A model generated the notes under the pieces. That model saw only the letters and a program-made list of their open reading frames with translations. It searched no databases and had not been told where the DNA came from. A stretch of DNA of 64,000 nucleotides from positions 62,001 through 126,000 of the forward strand of contig CAJTCG010000008.1 in the NCBI GenBank assembly GCA_910574635.1, in the 5' to 3' direction. The DNA is from Oscillospiraceae bacterium. Its GTDB lineage: Bacteria > Bacillota > Clostridia > Oscillospirales > Oscillospiraceae. Positions 1 to 7,473 of this stretch are shown piece after piece. Made by a program: the position numbers and the translations under genes. Position 1 is the first letter of the stretch. Each line of letters starts with the position of its first letter.

Positions 1-93
1 CAGAACATCTACAAGAAGCAGCACAGGGCGCAGGAGCAATCCGGCGCCTTTTCGCCTGTCCCGAGGCCGGCCGACATACCGCCGTGGCAATAA
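1..93 (+). CDS. C-terminal end of an upstream phage structural protein (partial)
   Basis: Frame 1 is open from the window edge to TAA at 91-93 and encodes 30 residues ending ADIPPWQ. The start lies outside the window. Its place just before a tail/receptor protein suggests a tail structural protein, but nothing in the fragment identifies it. Confidence 0.5.
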   Translation, partial: QNIYKKQHRAQEQSGAFSPVPRPADIPPWQ

Positions 94-113
94 ATTTTGA
101 AGGAGGAAAAGAC

Positions 114-1973
114 ATGGCATCAGTTGCCCTCAGCAGCAAAGCCGTTGGCAGTATCGTCAAGATTAAAGTCAATGGCACCCTGCGGGACTTCATCGTTGTC
201 CAGCAGGGGAAGCCGTCGTCCATCTACGACGAGTCCTGCAATGGCACATGGTTGTTGATGAAAGACCTGTACGAAAGCCGCCAGTGGCATAGCTCCAACG
301 TCAATGACTATGCCAACAGCACCATCCACAAGTGGCTCAACAACGAGTTCCTCAACCTGATCGACGCAAATATCCGGGCCCAGATCAGGCAAGCGAAAAT
401 CCCGTACCGTCCCGGCAGCGGCACCAGCATGAGCGTCAACAGCGGGGCGAACGGCCTGAGTGCGAAGATTTTCCTGTTGTCCAACATCGAGGTCGGCGGC
501 CAGACCGATTGGAGCTATATGCCCCATGACGGCGCAAGGCTGGCCTACTTCGAGTACGGCACCGGCACCTCGGCCAACAACAAACGCCTCGCCTATCTCA
601 ACGGTTCGGCCGCCCTCTGGTGGCTCCGCTCCCCGGGCGCCCACTACTCCTGCGACGCTTGGCGCGTGGACTCCAATGGCCACTCCCACTACGCGAGCTA
701 CTGCTCGGGCTCCTATGGCATCCGCCCCGCTTTGATACTTCCCTCTTCTCTCTTGGTCTCTGATGACGGCTCCGTATCGACGAACACGGCCCCGACCACG
801 CCCAGCAGCATCTCCGTCCCCAGCAGCATCCAGGGGGGAAGCACCATCACCGTGTCCTGGGGGGCCAGCACCGACAAGGAGAGCAACCTGGAGGGGTATA
901 TCCTGGAGCGCAGTACCGATGGCGGAAAGTCGTGGTCGCAGATTTACCAGGGCAACAGCCGGAGCACGACCAACACCGTGCCGTTTGGCACGGGAAGCGT
1001 GATGTACCGGGTGAAAGCCTATGACAGCGATGGGCTGGCGTCCGGGTACAAGACCAGCGGCCAAGTGACGGTAGTAAACAACACCGCCCCGACCGCCCCG
1101 AATGGCATCACGGTCCCGAATACCGTCCTGGGCGGTGCGACGCTCACCATTACATGGGGAGCGGCCACCGACCAGGATGGTAATTTGTCTGGGTACAGCC
1201 TGGAGCGGCAGGTGGACGGCGGCGAATGGGAGGTGGTCTACACCGGCAACACCCTGAGTTACACCGATACCATCACGAAGGGCTGGGCGACCGTGGCCTA
1301 CCGGGTCCGGGCCTACGACAGCAACAACGCATACAGCAGCTACACCGTGTCGCCGGAACGGACCGTGAACAACAACACCGCCCCGGCCATCATCTGCGGT
1401 TCCCCCAGCGGGAGCGACCTGGGGGAGAAGGACGCCGGGTTCATGGTGTCCTACTCCGTCTCCGATGTGGACGGCGATGAGATCACTGTGACCGAGGCCA
1501 TCGACGGCGTGACAAAGCGGACGTTCACGGCCACGCTGGACGGGAGCAACAGCTTCAACGTCACCGGCGAGTATTTCATGAAGCTGCTGAACGGCAATCA
1601 CACTCTGACCATCACGGCCAGCGACGGTAAGGCCAGCACCGTCCACACCCTGGTCTTCGCCAAGAAAGTCACCGGGGCCTCTATCACACTGGAGACGCCC
1701 ATGGCGGCCGACGACCAGATCAGCATTTGCGTTCTGTCCGTCATCGGCCTCATCCCGGCGGACGCCGAGTACAAGGTCGAGGTCACGAACAACGCCAATG
1801 ACGAGACCCCGGTGTGGGAGGACTGCACCACCGCCGTGAAGACCGGCGCCAACTATGTCTTCGAGAACAAGACCGCCGCCAATGGCTTCGCCTTCAACTT
1901 CCGGCTGACCGCCGAGCGTGGTCCCAGCGGGGAGGGCGGCTACATCACGTCTGTGCAAGGAGGGTTCCAGTAA
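114..1973 (+). CDS. Phage tail/receptor-type protein with DUF6273 and fibronectin III domains
   Basis: A 619-residue protein, started at ATG 114 behind AGGAGG (101-106); an in-frame GTG at 84 has no ribosome site. Residues about 5-225 form a DUF6273-like domain (C-type-lectin-like fold) ending in WWLRSPG...GIRPALILP. Two fibronectin type III repeats follow (about 235-425, each introduced by an NTAPT/NTAPA linker), then a C-terminal module ending ITSVQGGFQ that recurs in Clostridia phage tail proteins. It probably recognises the host surface at the tail tip. The segment between WWLRSPG and GIRPAL is rich in His, Tyr, Ser, Cys and Asp and looks like a hypervariable ligand-binding face. Assignment is by domain pattern; the exact place in the virion is inference. 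Confidence 0.8.
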   Translation: MASVALSSKAVGSIVKIKVNGTLRDFIVVQQGKPSSIYDESCNGTWLLMKDLYESRQWHSSNVNDYANSTIHKWLNNEFLNLIDANIRAQIRQAKIPYRPGSGTSMSVNSGANGLSAKIFLLSNIEVGGQTDWSYMPHDGARLAYFEYGTGTSANNKRLAYLNGSAALWWLRSPGAHYSCDAWRVDSNGHSHYASYCSGSYGIRPALILPSSLLVSDDGSVSTNTAPTTPSSISVPSSIQGGSTITVSWGASTDKESNLEGYILERSTDGGKSWSQIYQGNSRSTTNTVPFGTGSVMYRVKAYDSDGLASGYKTSGQVTVVNNTAPTAPNGITVPNTVLGGATLTITWGAATDQDGNLSGYSLERQVDGGEWEVVYTGNTLSYTDTITKGWATVAYRVRAYDSNNAYSSYTVSPERTVNNNTAPAIICGSPSGSDLGEKDAGFMVSYSVSDVDGDEITVTEAIDGVTKRTFTATLDGSNSFNVTGEYFMKLLNGNHTLTITASDGKASTVHTLVFAKKVTGASITLETPMAADDQISICVLSVIGLIPADAEYKVEVTNNANDETPVWEDCTTAVKTGANYVFENKTAANGFAFNFRLTAERGPSGEGGYITSVQGGFQ

Positions 1974-2155
1974 TGGGGCTGAATGTTATCAGGAAGGACT
2001 CTGTGAAGGAGAAGCAGAAGGAGAAGACCCGGAAGCAGCTCCAGGAGGAGAACGAGCAGCTCCGGGCCAAGGTCGAAAGCCTGGAGGGTCAGCTCACCGA
2101 CACGCAGATGGCCCTCTGCGATGTGTACGAGCTGCTGGAAGGTGGTGAGGCGTAA
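1973..2155 (+). CDS. Small coiled-coil phage protein
   Basis: A 60-residue protein starting at ATG 1973, overlapping the upstream TAA (TAATG), so translation is probably coupled. Residues 10-45 are charged, with heptad-like leucines (QLQEENEQL, VESLEGQL), predicting a short coiled coil. Small proteins of this kind commonly sit between tail-fibre and lysis genes in Clostridia phages. Function unknown. Confidence 0.7.
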   Translation: MGLNVIRKDSVKEKQKEKTRKQLQEENEQLRAKVESLEGQLTDTQMALCDVYELLEGGEA

Positions 2156-2268
2156 TGGCAAAGGTGTACGCTGACCTGATCCGCAAGGGGCTGAAGAAGC
2201 TCAAAGACGTTCCGGCCCGTCTCCGGGCCGATGTCGAGGCGCTGCTGAAGGAGTCCGACCATGAGTAG
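2155..2268 (+). CDS. CD1375-family small phage protein (copy 1)
   Basis: A 37-residue protein (MAKVYADLIRKGLKKL...) starting at ATG 2155 in a TAATG overlap and ending at TAG 2266-2268. The pattern M-A-x-V-Y-A-x-L-I-x-K-G, then a VPARLRA helix, matches the CD1375 family of very short proteins downstream of tail genes in Clostridia phages. No biochemical role is established for the family. A paralogue follows at 2318. Confidence 0.7.
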   Translation: MAKVYADLIRKGLKKLKDVPARLRADVEALLKESDHE

Positions 2269-2317
2269 GCTCCGGGAGTGGCTGCTGAAAATCTTGCTCA
2301 GAAAGGAGGTACAGACC

Positions 2318-2434
2318 ATGGCTGTTGTGTACGCAACCCTGATTGTCAAGGGCAAGAAGACCTTGGAGCAGGTGCCAGCCAAGCTCCGTGAGGAGGTGGA
2401 GGACATCCTGGAGGCCCTGGAGGTCAAGGTCTAA
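2318..2434 (+). CDS. CD1375-family small phage protein (copy 2)
   Basis: A 38-residue protein (MAVVYATLIVKGKKTL...) with the same VYATLI-KG and VPAKLREEV pattern as its neighbour. ATG 2318 is chosen because GAAAGGAGGT lies seven bases upstream. The frame is also open from ATG 2261 (overlapping the stop of copy 1), which could give a 57-residue form, but the strong internal ribosome site and the family length favour 2318. Confidence 0.7.
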   Translation: MAVVYATLIVKGKKTLEQVPAKLREEVEDILEALEVKV

Positions 2435-2449
2435 GGACCGGCGCAAATA

Positions 2450-2481
2450 GGCCGCTCCCGTTATCGGGGGCGGCCTTCTGC
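2450..2481 (+). terminator. Rho-independent terminator after the tail-associated genes
   Basis: An 11-bp stem (2450-2460 with 2465-2475, one G-T wobble) closes a TTAT loop and is followed by a weak T-rich tail. It separates the tail genes from the lysis cassette. Confidence 0.6.
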
Positions 2482-2529
2482 GTTACTGAGAAACCCAAAA
2501 TCGCTATCAAAACAGGAGGAAATGTAGTT

Positions 2530-2967
2530 GTGAACGTCCAAGAGCTTTTGGCTGGCGGGGGCGGTCTGCTTCTGGTCATGATGACCCTGGTACAGATCGC
2601 CCCCGTCAAAGTGAACCCCTGGTCCTGGATGGCAAGAGCCATCGGCCGGGCCATCAATGCCGAGGTCATCAAGAAACTGGATGCCCATATCACCATGGAT
2701 GACCGGCGATGTGCTGATGGGCACCGGGCCCGTATCCTGCACTTCAACAATGAGCTGCTTCGGGACATCGACCACACCAAGGAGGAGTTCACCGAGGTGT
2801 TGGCTGAGATAGATGCCTATGAGCTGTATTGCCGAGAACACCCGGAGTACCCGAACAACCGGGCGGTCCTGGCGATTAAGAATATCCAGGAGGTCTACAT
2901 GGAGCGGTTGAAGCTGCATGACTTCCTTCAGGAAAGCAGCGCAGCGAGGCAGGAGCAGTCGCCATGA
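2530..2967 (+). CDS. Phage lysis-region membrane protein (unknown function)
   Basis: A 145-residue protein starting at GTG 2530, about ten bases after AGGAGG. Residues 8-24 (LLLVMMTLVQIAPV region) are a single hydrophobic segment followed by NPWSW. The remaining 115 residues are soluble and helical, with Cys and charged residues. Similar proteins sit immediately upstream of holin/endolysin genes in gut Clostridia phages, so a lysis or late-gene role is inferred. It overlaps the next gene by four bases (ATGA). Confidence 0.6.
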   Translation: MNVQELLAGGGGLLLVMMTLVQIAPVKVNPWSWMARAIGRAINAEVIKKLDAHITMDDRRCADGHRARILHFNNELLRDIDHTKEEFTEVLAEIDAYELYCREHPEYPNNRAVLAIKNIQEVYMERLKLHDFLQESSAARQEQSP

Positions 2968-3374
2968 AGATGATCCTGATTGCCGCCGGCGCCCTGGCGG
3001 TCGGCATCGCCCTGGGCGTCCTGTACTGCGAGTCCACCTACCGCCACCTGCGGAAGCGGCTGCGGGAGCTGAGGGCGGGCCAGGAGCGCCGCAACATCAT
3101 CCGGTCGATTACGAGGTTCCTGTTCGTCACCGCACAGGTATTCGCCATCGTATGGGTGTCATGGTCGTATGCGATTGCCACCTACTCCACCATTGTGTTG
3201 GAGCAGCCGTTCCCCGCTGAGGAGCTTTCCGCAGAGGCCGTCAGAACCATCCTTGGCGTCGGAGCCCTGAAGGTGCTGGAGAACATCTTCGAGCACAATG
3301 ACGGCAAAGTGTTCGGCCAGAGCCGGACTGAAGACGATCCGCCCGATGAGGGTGGGGAAGGAGGAGTCGGATAA
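2964..3374 (+). CDS. Two-helix membrane protein of the lysis region
   Basis: A 136-residue protein with an N-terminal hydrophobic helix (residues 3-20), a basic stretch rich in Arg (RKRLRELRAGQERR), a second hydrophobic helix (about 50-75) and an acidic/Gly-rich tail. It starts at ATG 2964 overlapping the previous stop and ends at TAATG with the endolysin start. It could be an accessory holin or a spanin-like protein; nothing decides between these. Confidence 0.6.
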   Translation: MKMILIAAGALAVGIALGVLYCESTYRHLRKRLRELRAGQERRNIIRSITRFLFVTAQVFAIVWVSWSYAIATYSTIVLEQPFPAEELSAEAVRTILGVGALKVLENIFEHNDGKVFGQSRTEDDPPDEGGEGGVG

Positions 3375-4714
3375 TGAACACAGAAGAGAGAATCTGGAGC
3401 TACCTGAAGGGCCAGGGCCTCACCGACGCTGGCGCCGCCGGCCTGATGGGGAACCTGTACGCAGAGAGCGGCCTCCGCCCGAACAACCTCCAGAACAGCT
3501 ACGAGGGCAAGCTGGGCATGGCTGACGCTGAGTACACCGAGCTGGTGGATAAGGGCAGCTACGCCAACTTCGGCAACGACCGGGCCGGTTACGGCCTCGC
3601 CCAGTGGACATACCCGACCCGGAAGGCGGCCCTGTTGGCCTATGCCAAGGCCGCCGGGAAGAGCATCGGAGACCTGGAGATGCAGCTCGGTTTTCTGATG
3701 AAGGAGCTGTCCACCAGCTACAAGTCGGTGCTGAGCGTTCTGAAGACCGCCACCAGCGTCCGGGCGGCCTCCGACGCCGTTCTGCTCCAGTTCGAGCGTC
3801 CGGCGGATCAGAGCGAGACAGCGAAGGCCCGGCGGGCCAGCTACGGCCAGAAGTATTTCGACAAGTATGCGAAGAAAGGAAGTGGCAGCACCATGGGATT
3901 CTCCAACAGCCCCCTGGCTACCGTGAGGATGATTTCTCCGAATCGGACGGCGAACCGGAACCACGTCATTGACACCATCACCATCCACTGTTTTGTCGGG
4001 CAGGTGACCGCCAAGCGTGGGTGTGAGGTGTTCCAGCCCGACGACAAGGAGGCGTCCTGCAACTACGTTGTGGGCTACGACGGCTCCATCGGCCTGTGTG
4101 TCGAGGAGAAAGACCGCTCCTGGTGTACCGGTGGTTACAAGACCGTGAACGGAGTAAAGACCCCCATCCGCGTCAATGGCATCTCCGGCAAGTCCAATGA
4201 CTACCAGGCCGTGACCATCGAGGTCGCCAGCGACACCACGCACCCCTACGCCATCACCGACAAGGCTATGGCCGCCCTGATTGAGCTGTGCGCCGACATC
4301 TGCCGGCGGAACGGCATCAAGAAGCTGCTGTGGAAGGGGGACAAGAATCTGGTGGGCAAGGTGGACCAGCAAAACCTCACCGTCCACCGCTGGTTCGCCA
4401 ACAAAGCCTGTCCTGGGGACTACATCTACCAGCGGCTCGGCGACATCGCCACAAAGGTGAACGTCAAGCTGGGGACCTCTGCTACGTCCCCGGCCCCCGC
4501 CGCTCCGGTAAGCAAGGTCCCGTACAAGGTCCGCATCACCGCCACCGACCTGCGTATCCGCAAAGGTCCCGGCACCAACAACGCAATCGTCAGCGTCATT
4601 AAGCCCGGTGCCTACACCATCGTCAGCGAGGCCACCGGCGAGGGCGCTACCCTCTGGGGCAAGCTGAAGTCTGGTGTTGGCTGGGTGTCCCTGGACTACT
4701 GCAAAAAGATTTGA
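3374..4714 (+). CDS. Three-domain endolysin: lysozyme-like, amidase and SH3b
   Basis: A 446-residue cell-wall hydrolase that releases phage by cutting peptidoglycan. Residues 1-160 resemble the phage tail lysozyme domain (GLMGNLYAESGL with the likely catalytic Glu; YGLAQWTYPTRK). Residues about 180-360 are an amidase_2 (N-acetylmuramoyl-L-alanine amidase) domain with TIHCF, TVHRW and ACPGDY supplying the expected zinc ligands. Residues about 380-446 form a bacterial SH3 domain for wall binding (LRIRKGPGTNN...GWVSLDYC). There is no signal peptide, so export depends on the holin encoded 13 bases downstream. Combining glycosidase and amidase activities in one chain is known in Firmicutes phages. 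Confidence 0.9.
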   Translation: MNTEERIWSYLKGQGLTDAGAAGLMGNLYAESGLRPNNLQNSYEGKLGMADAEYTELVDKGSYANFGNDRAGYGLAQWTYPTRKAALLAYAKAAGKSIGDLEMQLGFLMKELSTSYKSVLSVLKTATSVRAASDAVLLQFERPADQSETAKARRASYGQKYFDKYAKKGSGSTMGFSNSPLATVRMISPNRTANRNHVIDTITIHCFVGQVTAKRGCEVFQPDDKEASCNYVVGYDGSIGLCVEEKDRSWCTGGYKTVNGVKTPIRVNGISGKSNDYQAVTIEVASDTTHPYAITDKAMAALIELCADICRRNGIKKLLWKGDKNLVGKVDQQNLTVHRWFANKACPGDYIYQRLGDIATKVNVKLGTSATSPAPAAPVSKVPYKVRITATDLRIRKGPGTNNAIVSVIKPGAYTIVSEATGEGATLWGKLKSGVGWVSLDYCKKI

Positions 4715-4727
4715 GGAGGAAGAAATC

Positions 4728-5060
4728 ATGGAAGCTATCATTCAGAACATCCCCGCTGTCATCTCCATCATCCTGCCCGTGGTGCTGGCCCTCGTGATCG
4801 TCACGAACATCATCGTCGATGTTCTGAAGGGCCTGACCTGGAAGAAGCTGCCCACCAACGTACTGGCATTCCTCGTCGCCATGGCCGTGACGCTGGTTGC
4901 CTTTTTCGCCATGTGCCAGATCGCCGGCATCCAGGTCACATGGTACATGGTGGTCGGCGCCATCGTCCTGGGCTTCTTCGTCTGCTTCGCCGCTATGTAT
5001 GGGTTCGATAAGCTGAAGCAGACTATGGAGCAGTTCAACAGCATCCGGCAGAACAAATGA
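4728..5060 (+). CDS. Phage holin
   Basis: A 110-residue protein with three hydrophobic segments (about 8-32, 42-62, 70-95) and a charged C-terminus, as in class I holins. ATG 4728 follows GAGGAGGA with good spacing. It lies directly after the endolysin and before a strong terminator, closing the lysis cassette. It would form pores that let the signal-less endolysin reach the wall. Identification is by topology and position. Confidence 0.8.
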   Translation: MEAIIQNIPAVISIILPVVLALVIVTNIIVDVLKGLTWKKLPTNVLAFLVAMAVTLVAFFAMCQIAGIQVTWYMVVGAIVLGFFVCFAAMYGFDKLKQTMEQFNSIRQNK

Positions 5061-5065
5061 CACCT

Positions 5066-5102
5066 GCGCCCCTCGGCCTTCGGGCTGGGGGGCGCTTTTT
5101 TC
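5066..5102 (+). terminator. Rho-independent terminator closing the lysis cassette
   Basis: A GC-rich hairpin (GCGCCCCTCGG arm, CTTCGG-type loop, GGGGGGCGC arm) is followed by seven T residues directly after the holin stop. Confidence 0.85.
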
Positions 5103-5635
5103 GTTTCTGGGATAATCGCTGTATCCCGGAAGCTAAACTGCATCCTGTTTTGGAGCATTTGCTAACATCCAACTTTTTTGAAGTAAACCAGTTATATTTC
5201 GCAGAAATCGTATGTTTTTTCCAACGGGAAAAACTGGGAAATCGACGTTTGGCCGCCGACCCATATACTTATACCCCTGAAAGTAACCGTAGCTCAAAAG
5301 GCTTCTAAATGAGTTTTAAGGCAGTTCTCCCAAAACGGACAAAAAATGGCAGTATTTCCGTCCATCATGGACGCCCATTGGTCCACCCGCAATAAGACAT
5401 CCCCCTCTCCGGTCAGCAATCGCCGGGGAGGGGGGATTTTTTCGTTTTGCCGCCTCTACACCAACCAAAAGGCCAAAAGCCCTCTATTATCGAAATACAG
5501 CCGTGAAAAACCGTCCTATGGGCCCCGGACAATAAACTACCCTACCAAAGGTAAACGTGGCTCAGGGGGCCTTAAAACGGCTTCTACGGGCACCTGTTAC
5601 CTATATAATTACGTTGACGTAGATAATGAAAAATT
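5103..5635. other. Noncoding gap between lysis cassette and accessory block
   Basis: No convincing gene is present. The AT content is higher than in the flanks. It holds a second terminator (5400-5442) and two related segments, GTAACCGTAGCTCA (near 5283) and GTAAACGTGGCTCA (near 5551), each followed by an AAGGC/CCTTAAAAC-type sequence. In many prophages this position carries attP and int, but no recombinase gene is here. It could also hold operators or a small RNA. Confidence 0.5.
5400..5442 (+). terminator. Rho-independent terminator
   Basis: A stem of about 12 bp (CCCCCTCTCCGG with CCGGGGAGGGGG) has a loop of about ten bases and a six-T tail. No gene sits immediately upstream, so it may back up the terminator at 5066 or end a small transcript. 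Confidence 0.75.
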
Positions 5636-5690
5636 TTTTACGAAATCGTAAAAATAACGCTGGACAAAGGATTTGACACTGTGGTACACT
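5636..5690 (+). promoter_or_regulatory. Accessory-block promoter P1 with upstream palindrome
   Basis: Proposed -35 TGGACA (5661-5666) and -10 TACACT (5685-5690), 18 bp apart. Upstream is a palindrome, TTTTACG-AAAT-CGTAAAA (5636-5653). The -10, the GGTGGTACACT-like context and the spacing match promoters at 7371 and 13824, so three operons are probably co-regulated. Confidence 0.7.
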
Positions 5691-5712
5691 TTAATCATGG
5701 GAAAAACAAAAA

Positions 5713-5750
5713 CCTACGGTACGGTAGGAGAACGACAGGCCAAAAGGCCA
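5713..5750 (+). promoter_or_regulatory. Leader hairpin of the P1 transcript
   Basis: The inverted repeat CCTAC-GGTACG-GTAGG (5713-5728) starts about 16 bases after the expected transcription start. A second hairpin, GGCC-AAAA-GGCC (5739-5750), abuts the ribosome site of the first gene. The same arrangement occurs after P2. It may be an operator or an RNA element controlling translation. Confidence 0.55.
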
Positions 5751-5762
5751 GGAGGTAATTAA

Positions 5763-5996
5763 ATGAAGGTCATGGTTAAGGTTTACGATACCATCAAATA
5801 CGATCCCAACAGCAAAAAAGTCAGCGAGAAAGAGTTCGACATCATCAGCTTTAAGGTCAGGATGCTTCGAGACGAGGATGTCATCGCCATGGGCATCGGC
5901 GAGGTTGATCCCTGCGGAGAGTACCTGTTTCTGACCCTTACCGGCGGCGGCATCGCCATCTTCAATAACAATCTGTGCGATATGTTCAAGGTCTGA
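5763..5996 (+). CDS. Hypothetical phage protein, first gene of the P1 operon
   Basis: A 77-residue soluble protein started at ATG 5763 behind CAGGAGGTAATTAA. It begins with a basic beta-type stretch (MKVMVKVYDTIKY) and has a Gly-rich segment (TLTGGGIAIF). No family recognised. As first gene behind a strong, apparently regulated promoter and a structured leader it is probably well expressed. Confidence 0.6.
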   Translation: MKVMVKVYDTIKYDPNSKKVSEKEFDIISFKVRMLRDEDVIAMGIGEVDPCGEYLFLTLTGGGIAIFNNNLCDMFKV

Positions 5997-6077
5997 GCAG
6001 AGCCGAAACGGGCTATGGCCCGTAGCCGGGAACCGCCCCACCCGGCCTGATTATGGCAGGGCGAAGGAGGAATCGAC

Positions 6078-6653
6078 ATGAATAAAAGCAAGGTCTACGA
6101 ACAGGACGGCAAGCTGTTCCGCTACAACTACGACGACGCCGTTGTCGAGTATGTCTACAAGGCCACGGAGGAGGACAAGGCGGAAGAGGCTGAGTGGCTG
6201 GAGAAGCACGGCTGTTCTCTGCATCACATCGACAGCGACGGCTACGCCGTCATCACCAGCATTGGCCTCCGCCGGGACAACTGGGACCACGAGGAGCTCC
6301 GCCGGGAGTACATCGCCCAGTGGATCGCCGATCTCGATGAAGAGCTCCGGGCGCTGACAGCGGACTTCGAGCGGTATGAGCTGCCCATCTTGATGAAGTC
6401 GGAGGAGGGCCAGTTGAACAGCTACTACTACACCTTCGGGAGTGACCCCGGCTTCCCGTACCGCAACGGCTGGGTCGTGGTCAAGGCTTCCTCCAGGGAA
6501 GAGGCCGACCGCAAATTCCGATCCCGGTTCCCGGACCGGCCTGGGCACGAGGGCACCATGAATTACTCGTTCTGCTACACCAAGGAGCGGTGGAATCAGA
6601 TGGACCCGGAGCACACCTGGACCGGCTGGAAGCTCTACGAAGTCATCGAGTGA
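6078..6653 (+). CDS. Hypothetical mobile-element protein, two domains
   Basis: A 191-residue protein behind GAAGGAGG. Residues 1-110 are acidic and helical. Residues about 118-191 (YYTFGSDPGFPYRNGW...EADRKFRSRFPDRP...SFCYTKERW) form a small domain that often occurs alone in Clostridia mobile elements. Its function is not known; the fusion to an acidic N-terminal half is unremarkable for this gene set. Confidence 0.65.
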   Translation: MNKSKVYEQDGKLFRYNYDDAVVEYVYKATEEDKAEEAEWLEKHGCSLHHIDSDGYAVITSIGLRRDNWDHEELRREYIAQWIADLDEELRALTADFERYELPILMKSEEGQLNSYYYTFGSDPGFPYRNGWVVVKASSREEADRKFRSRFPDRPGHEGTMNYSFCYTKERWNQMDPEHTWTGWKLYEVIE

Positions 6654-6665
6654 GGAGGTAACATC

Positions 6666-6779
6666 ATGACGAAAATGTACTGCCCGTACTGCGGCAACCT
6701 GTTGGAGGAAGGCTGCGAGTGCGAGCGCCTCGCAGCCGAGGATTACGAGGCCATGGTAGAAGAGCTGGAGGAACGTTAG
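6666..6779 (+). CDS. Small zinc-ribbon protein, ended by an in-frame TAG
   Basis: A 37-residue protein (MTKMYCPYCGNLL...) with CPYC and CEC zinc-binding pairs, starting at ATG 6666 behind GAGGAGG. After TAG 6777-6779 the same frame stays open to TGA 6831-6833 and encodes LRTAYQQDLIDLYRFER. From memory, small zinc-ribbon proteins of gut mobile elements often end in an AYxQQDxIDxYRxER motif. The TAG therefore looks like an interruption inside the gene; the full reading would be 55 residues (6666-6833). It could be an amber mutation, readthrough or local recoding. Confidence 0.65.
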   Translation: MTKMYCPYCGNLLEEGCECERLAAEDYEAMVEELEER

Positions 6780-6852
6780 CTCCGTACCGCATACCAGCAG
6801 GATTTGATTGACCTGTACCGCTTCGAGCGGTGAGCGAGAAAGGAGAATCGTG

Positions 6853-7290
6853 ATGAACAAGCAGTTCACCTACAATCCGGTGGTCCTGGTCGAGATGGCG
6901 CAGGAATATTTGGAGGCGGAACGTAGCTACCGTGACTTCGTCGCCCAGCACAAGAACCAGTACGGCAGCCTCGTTCTGGGCTCCACCGATGACAGGGTTA
7001 GCTACTGGGTCAAGGATAAGGAAAGTTCCTGTACCGGCTCGGCCCTCAGTACCGCTTGCCGGCTCGTCGGCGCCGATGTGAACACCGTCATCGCAACGGC
7101 GAAGGCCATGAACCGCTTTGAGAAGCGGGAACGCTGGCAGGTCTGCGCTCACCTCCCCACAGGCTGGTGCTCCCTATGTGGTGAGTATGGGGAGTATGGA
7201 GAAGACCGGGTGCGGCGCTTCTTCGCTGACAGGGAGTGGGATGCTGATTACTTCCAAAGCACCGGCCGCCGTCACCCCTGGGCGGCCTGA
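6853..7290 (+). CDS. Hypothetical phage protein
   Basis: A 145-residue protein started at ATG 6853 behind AAGGAG. The N-terminal half is helical (VLVEMAQEYLEAERSYRDF). The middle holds a short Cys-containing segment (SSCTGSALSTACRL) and the C-terminal part has a Cys pair (WCSLCG). No recognised family. It ends just before the P2 promoter region and is the last gene of the P1 transcript. Confidence 0.6.
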   Translation: MNKQFTYNPVVLVEMAQEYLEAERSYRDFVAQHKNQYGSLVLGSTDDRVSYWVKDKESSCTGSALSTACRLVGADVNTVIATAKAMNRFEKRERWQVCAHLPTGWCSLCGEYGEYGEDRVRRFFADREWDADYFQSTGRRHPWAA

Positions 7291-7350
7291 GCCTACGCCC
7301 TCTCTCTGCGTCCAAATCCTACGAGAACGAAGATTTGAAAAATATTTTTG

Positions 7351-7400
7351 CAAAATCGTAATTTTGTCGATTGACGCTCGAAGTATCCTGGTGGTACACT
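7351..7400 (+). promoter_or_regulatory. Accessory-block promoter P2 with upstream palindrome
   Basis: -35 TTGACG (7371-7376) and -10 TACACT (7395-7400), 18 bp apart. The palindrome CAAAAT-CGTA-ATTTTG (7351-7366) ends four bases before the -35. The block from AAAATCGTAATTTT to the -10 is almost identical to the one at 13806-13853. Confidence 0.8.
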
Positions 7401-7422
7401 ATCATCATCAAACAAAACAAAT

Positions 7423-7459
7423 CCTACGAAGCGGTAGGGCGATGACAGGCCGATGAGCC
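7423..7459 (+). promoter_or_regulatory. Leader hairpin of the P2 transcript
   Basis: CCTAC-GAAGCG-GTAGG (7423-7438) lies about 16 bases after the predicted start, followed by GACAGGCC-GATGA-GCC just before the ribosome site GGGAGGTAATT. Both the order and part of the sequence match the P1 leader. Confidence 0.55.
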
Positions 7460-7473
7460 GGGAGGTAATTGAC

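Noticed and set aside
594..750. A complete diversity-generating retroelement
   Set aside because: No template repeat and no reverse transcriptase are found anywhere in the 64 kb. Only the variable-region look remains, so it is reported as a hypothesis.
120..1958. Long open frame on the minus strand opposite the tail protein (612 codons)
   Set aside because: High-GC coding DNA often leaves the antisense frame open. The + strand frame has recognised domains and a ribosome site; the antisense product shows no family features.
5103..5762. CRISPR array or tRNA genes in the phage gap
   Set aside because: No regularly spaced repeats were seen, and no cloverleaf with the conserved T-loop could be found here or elsewhere in the window.
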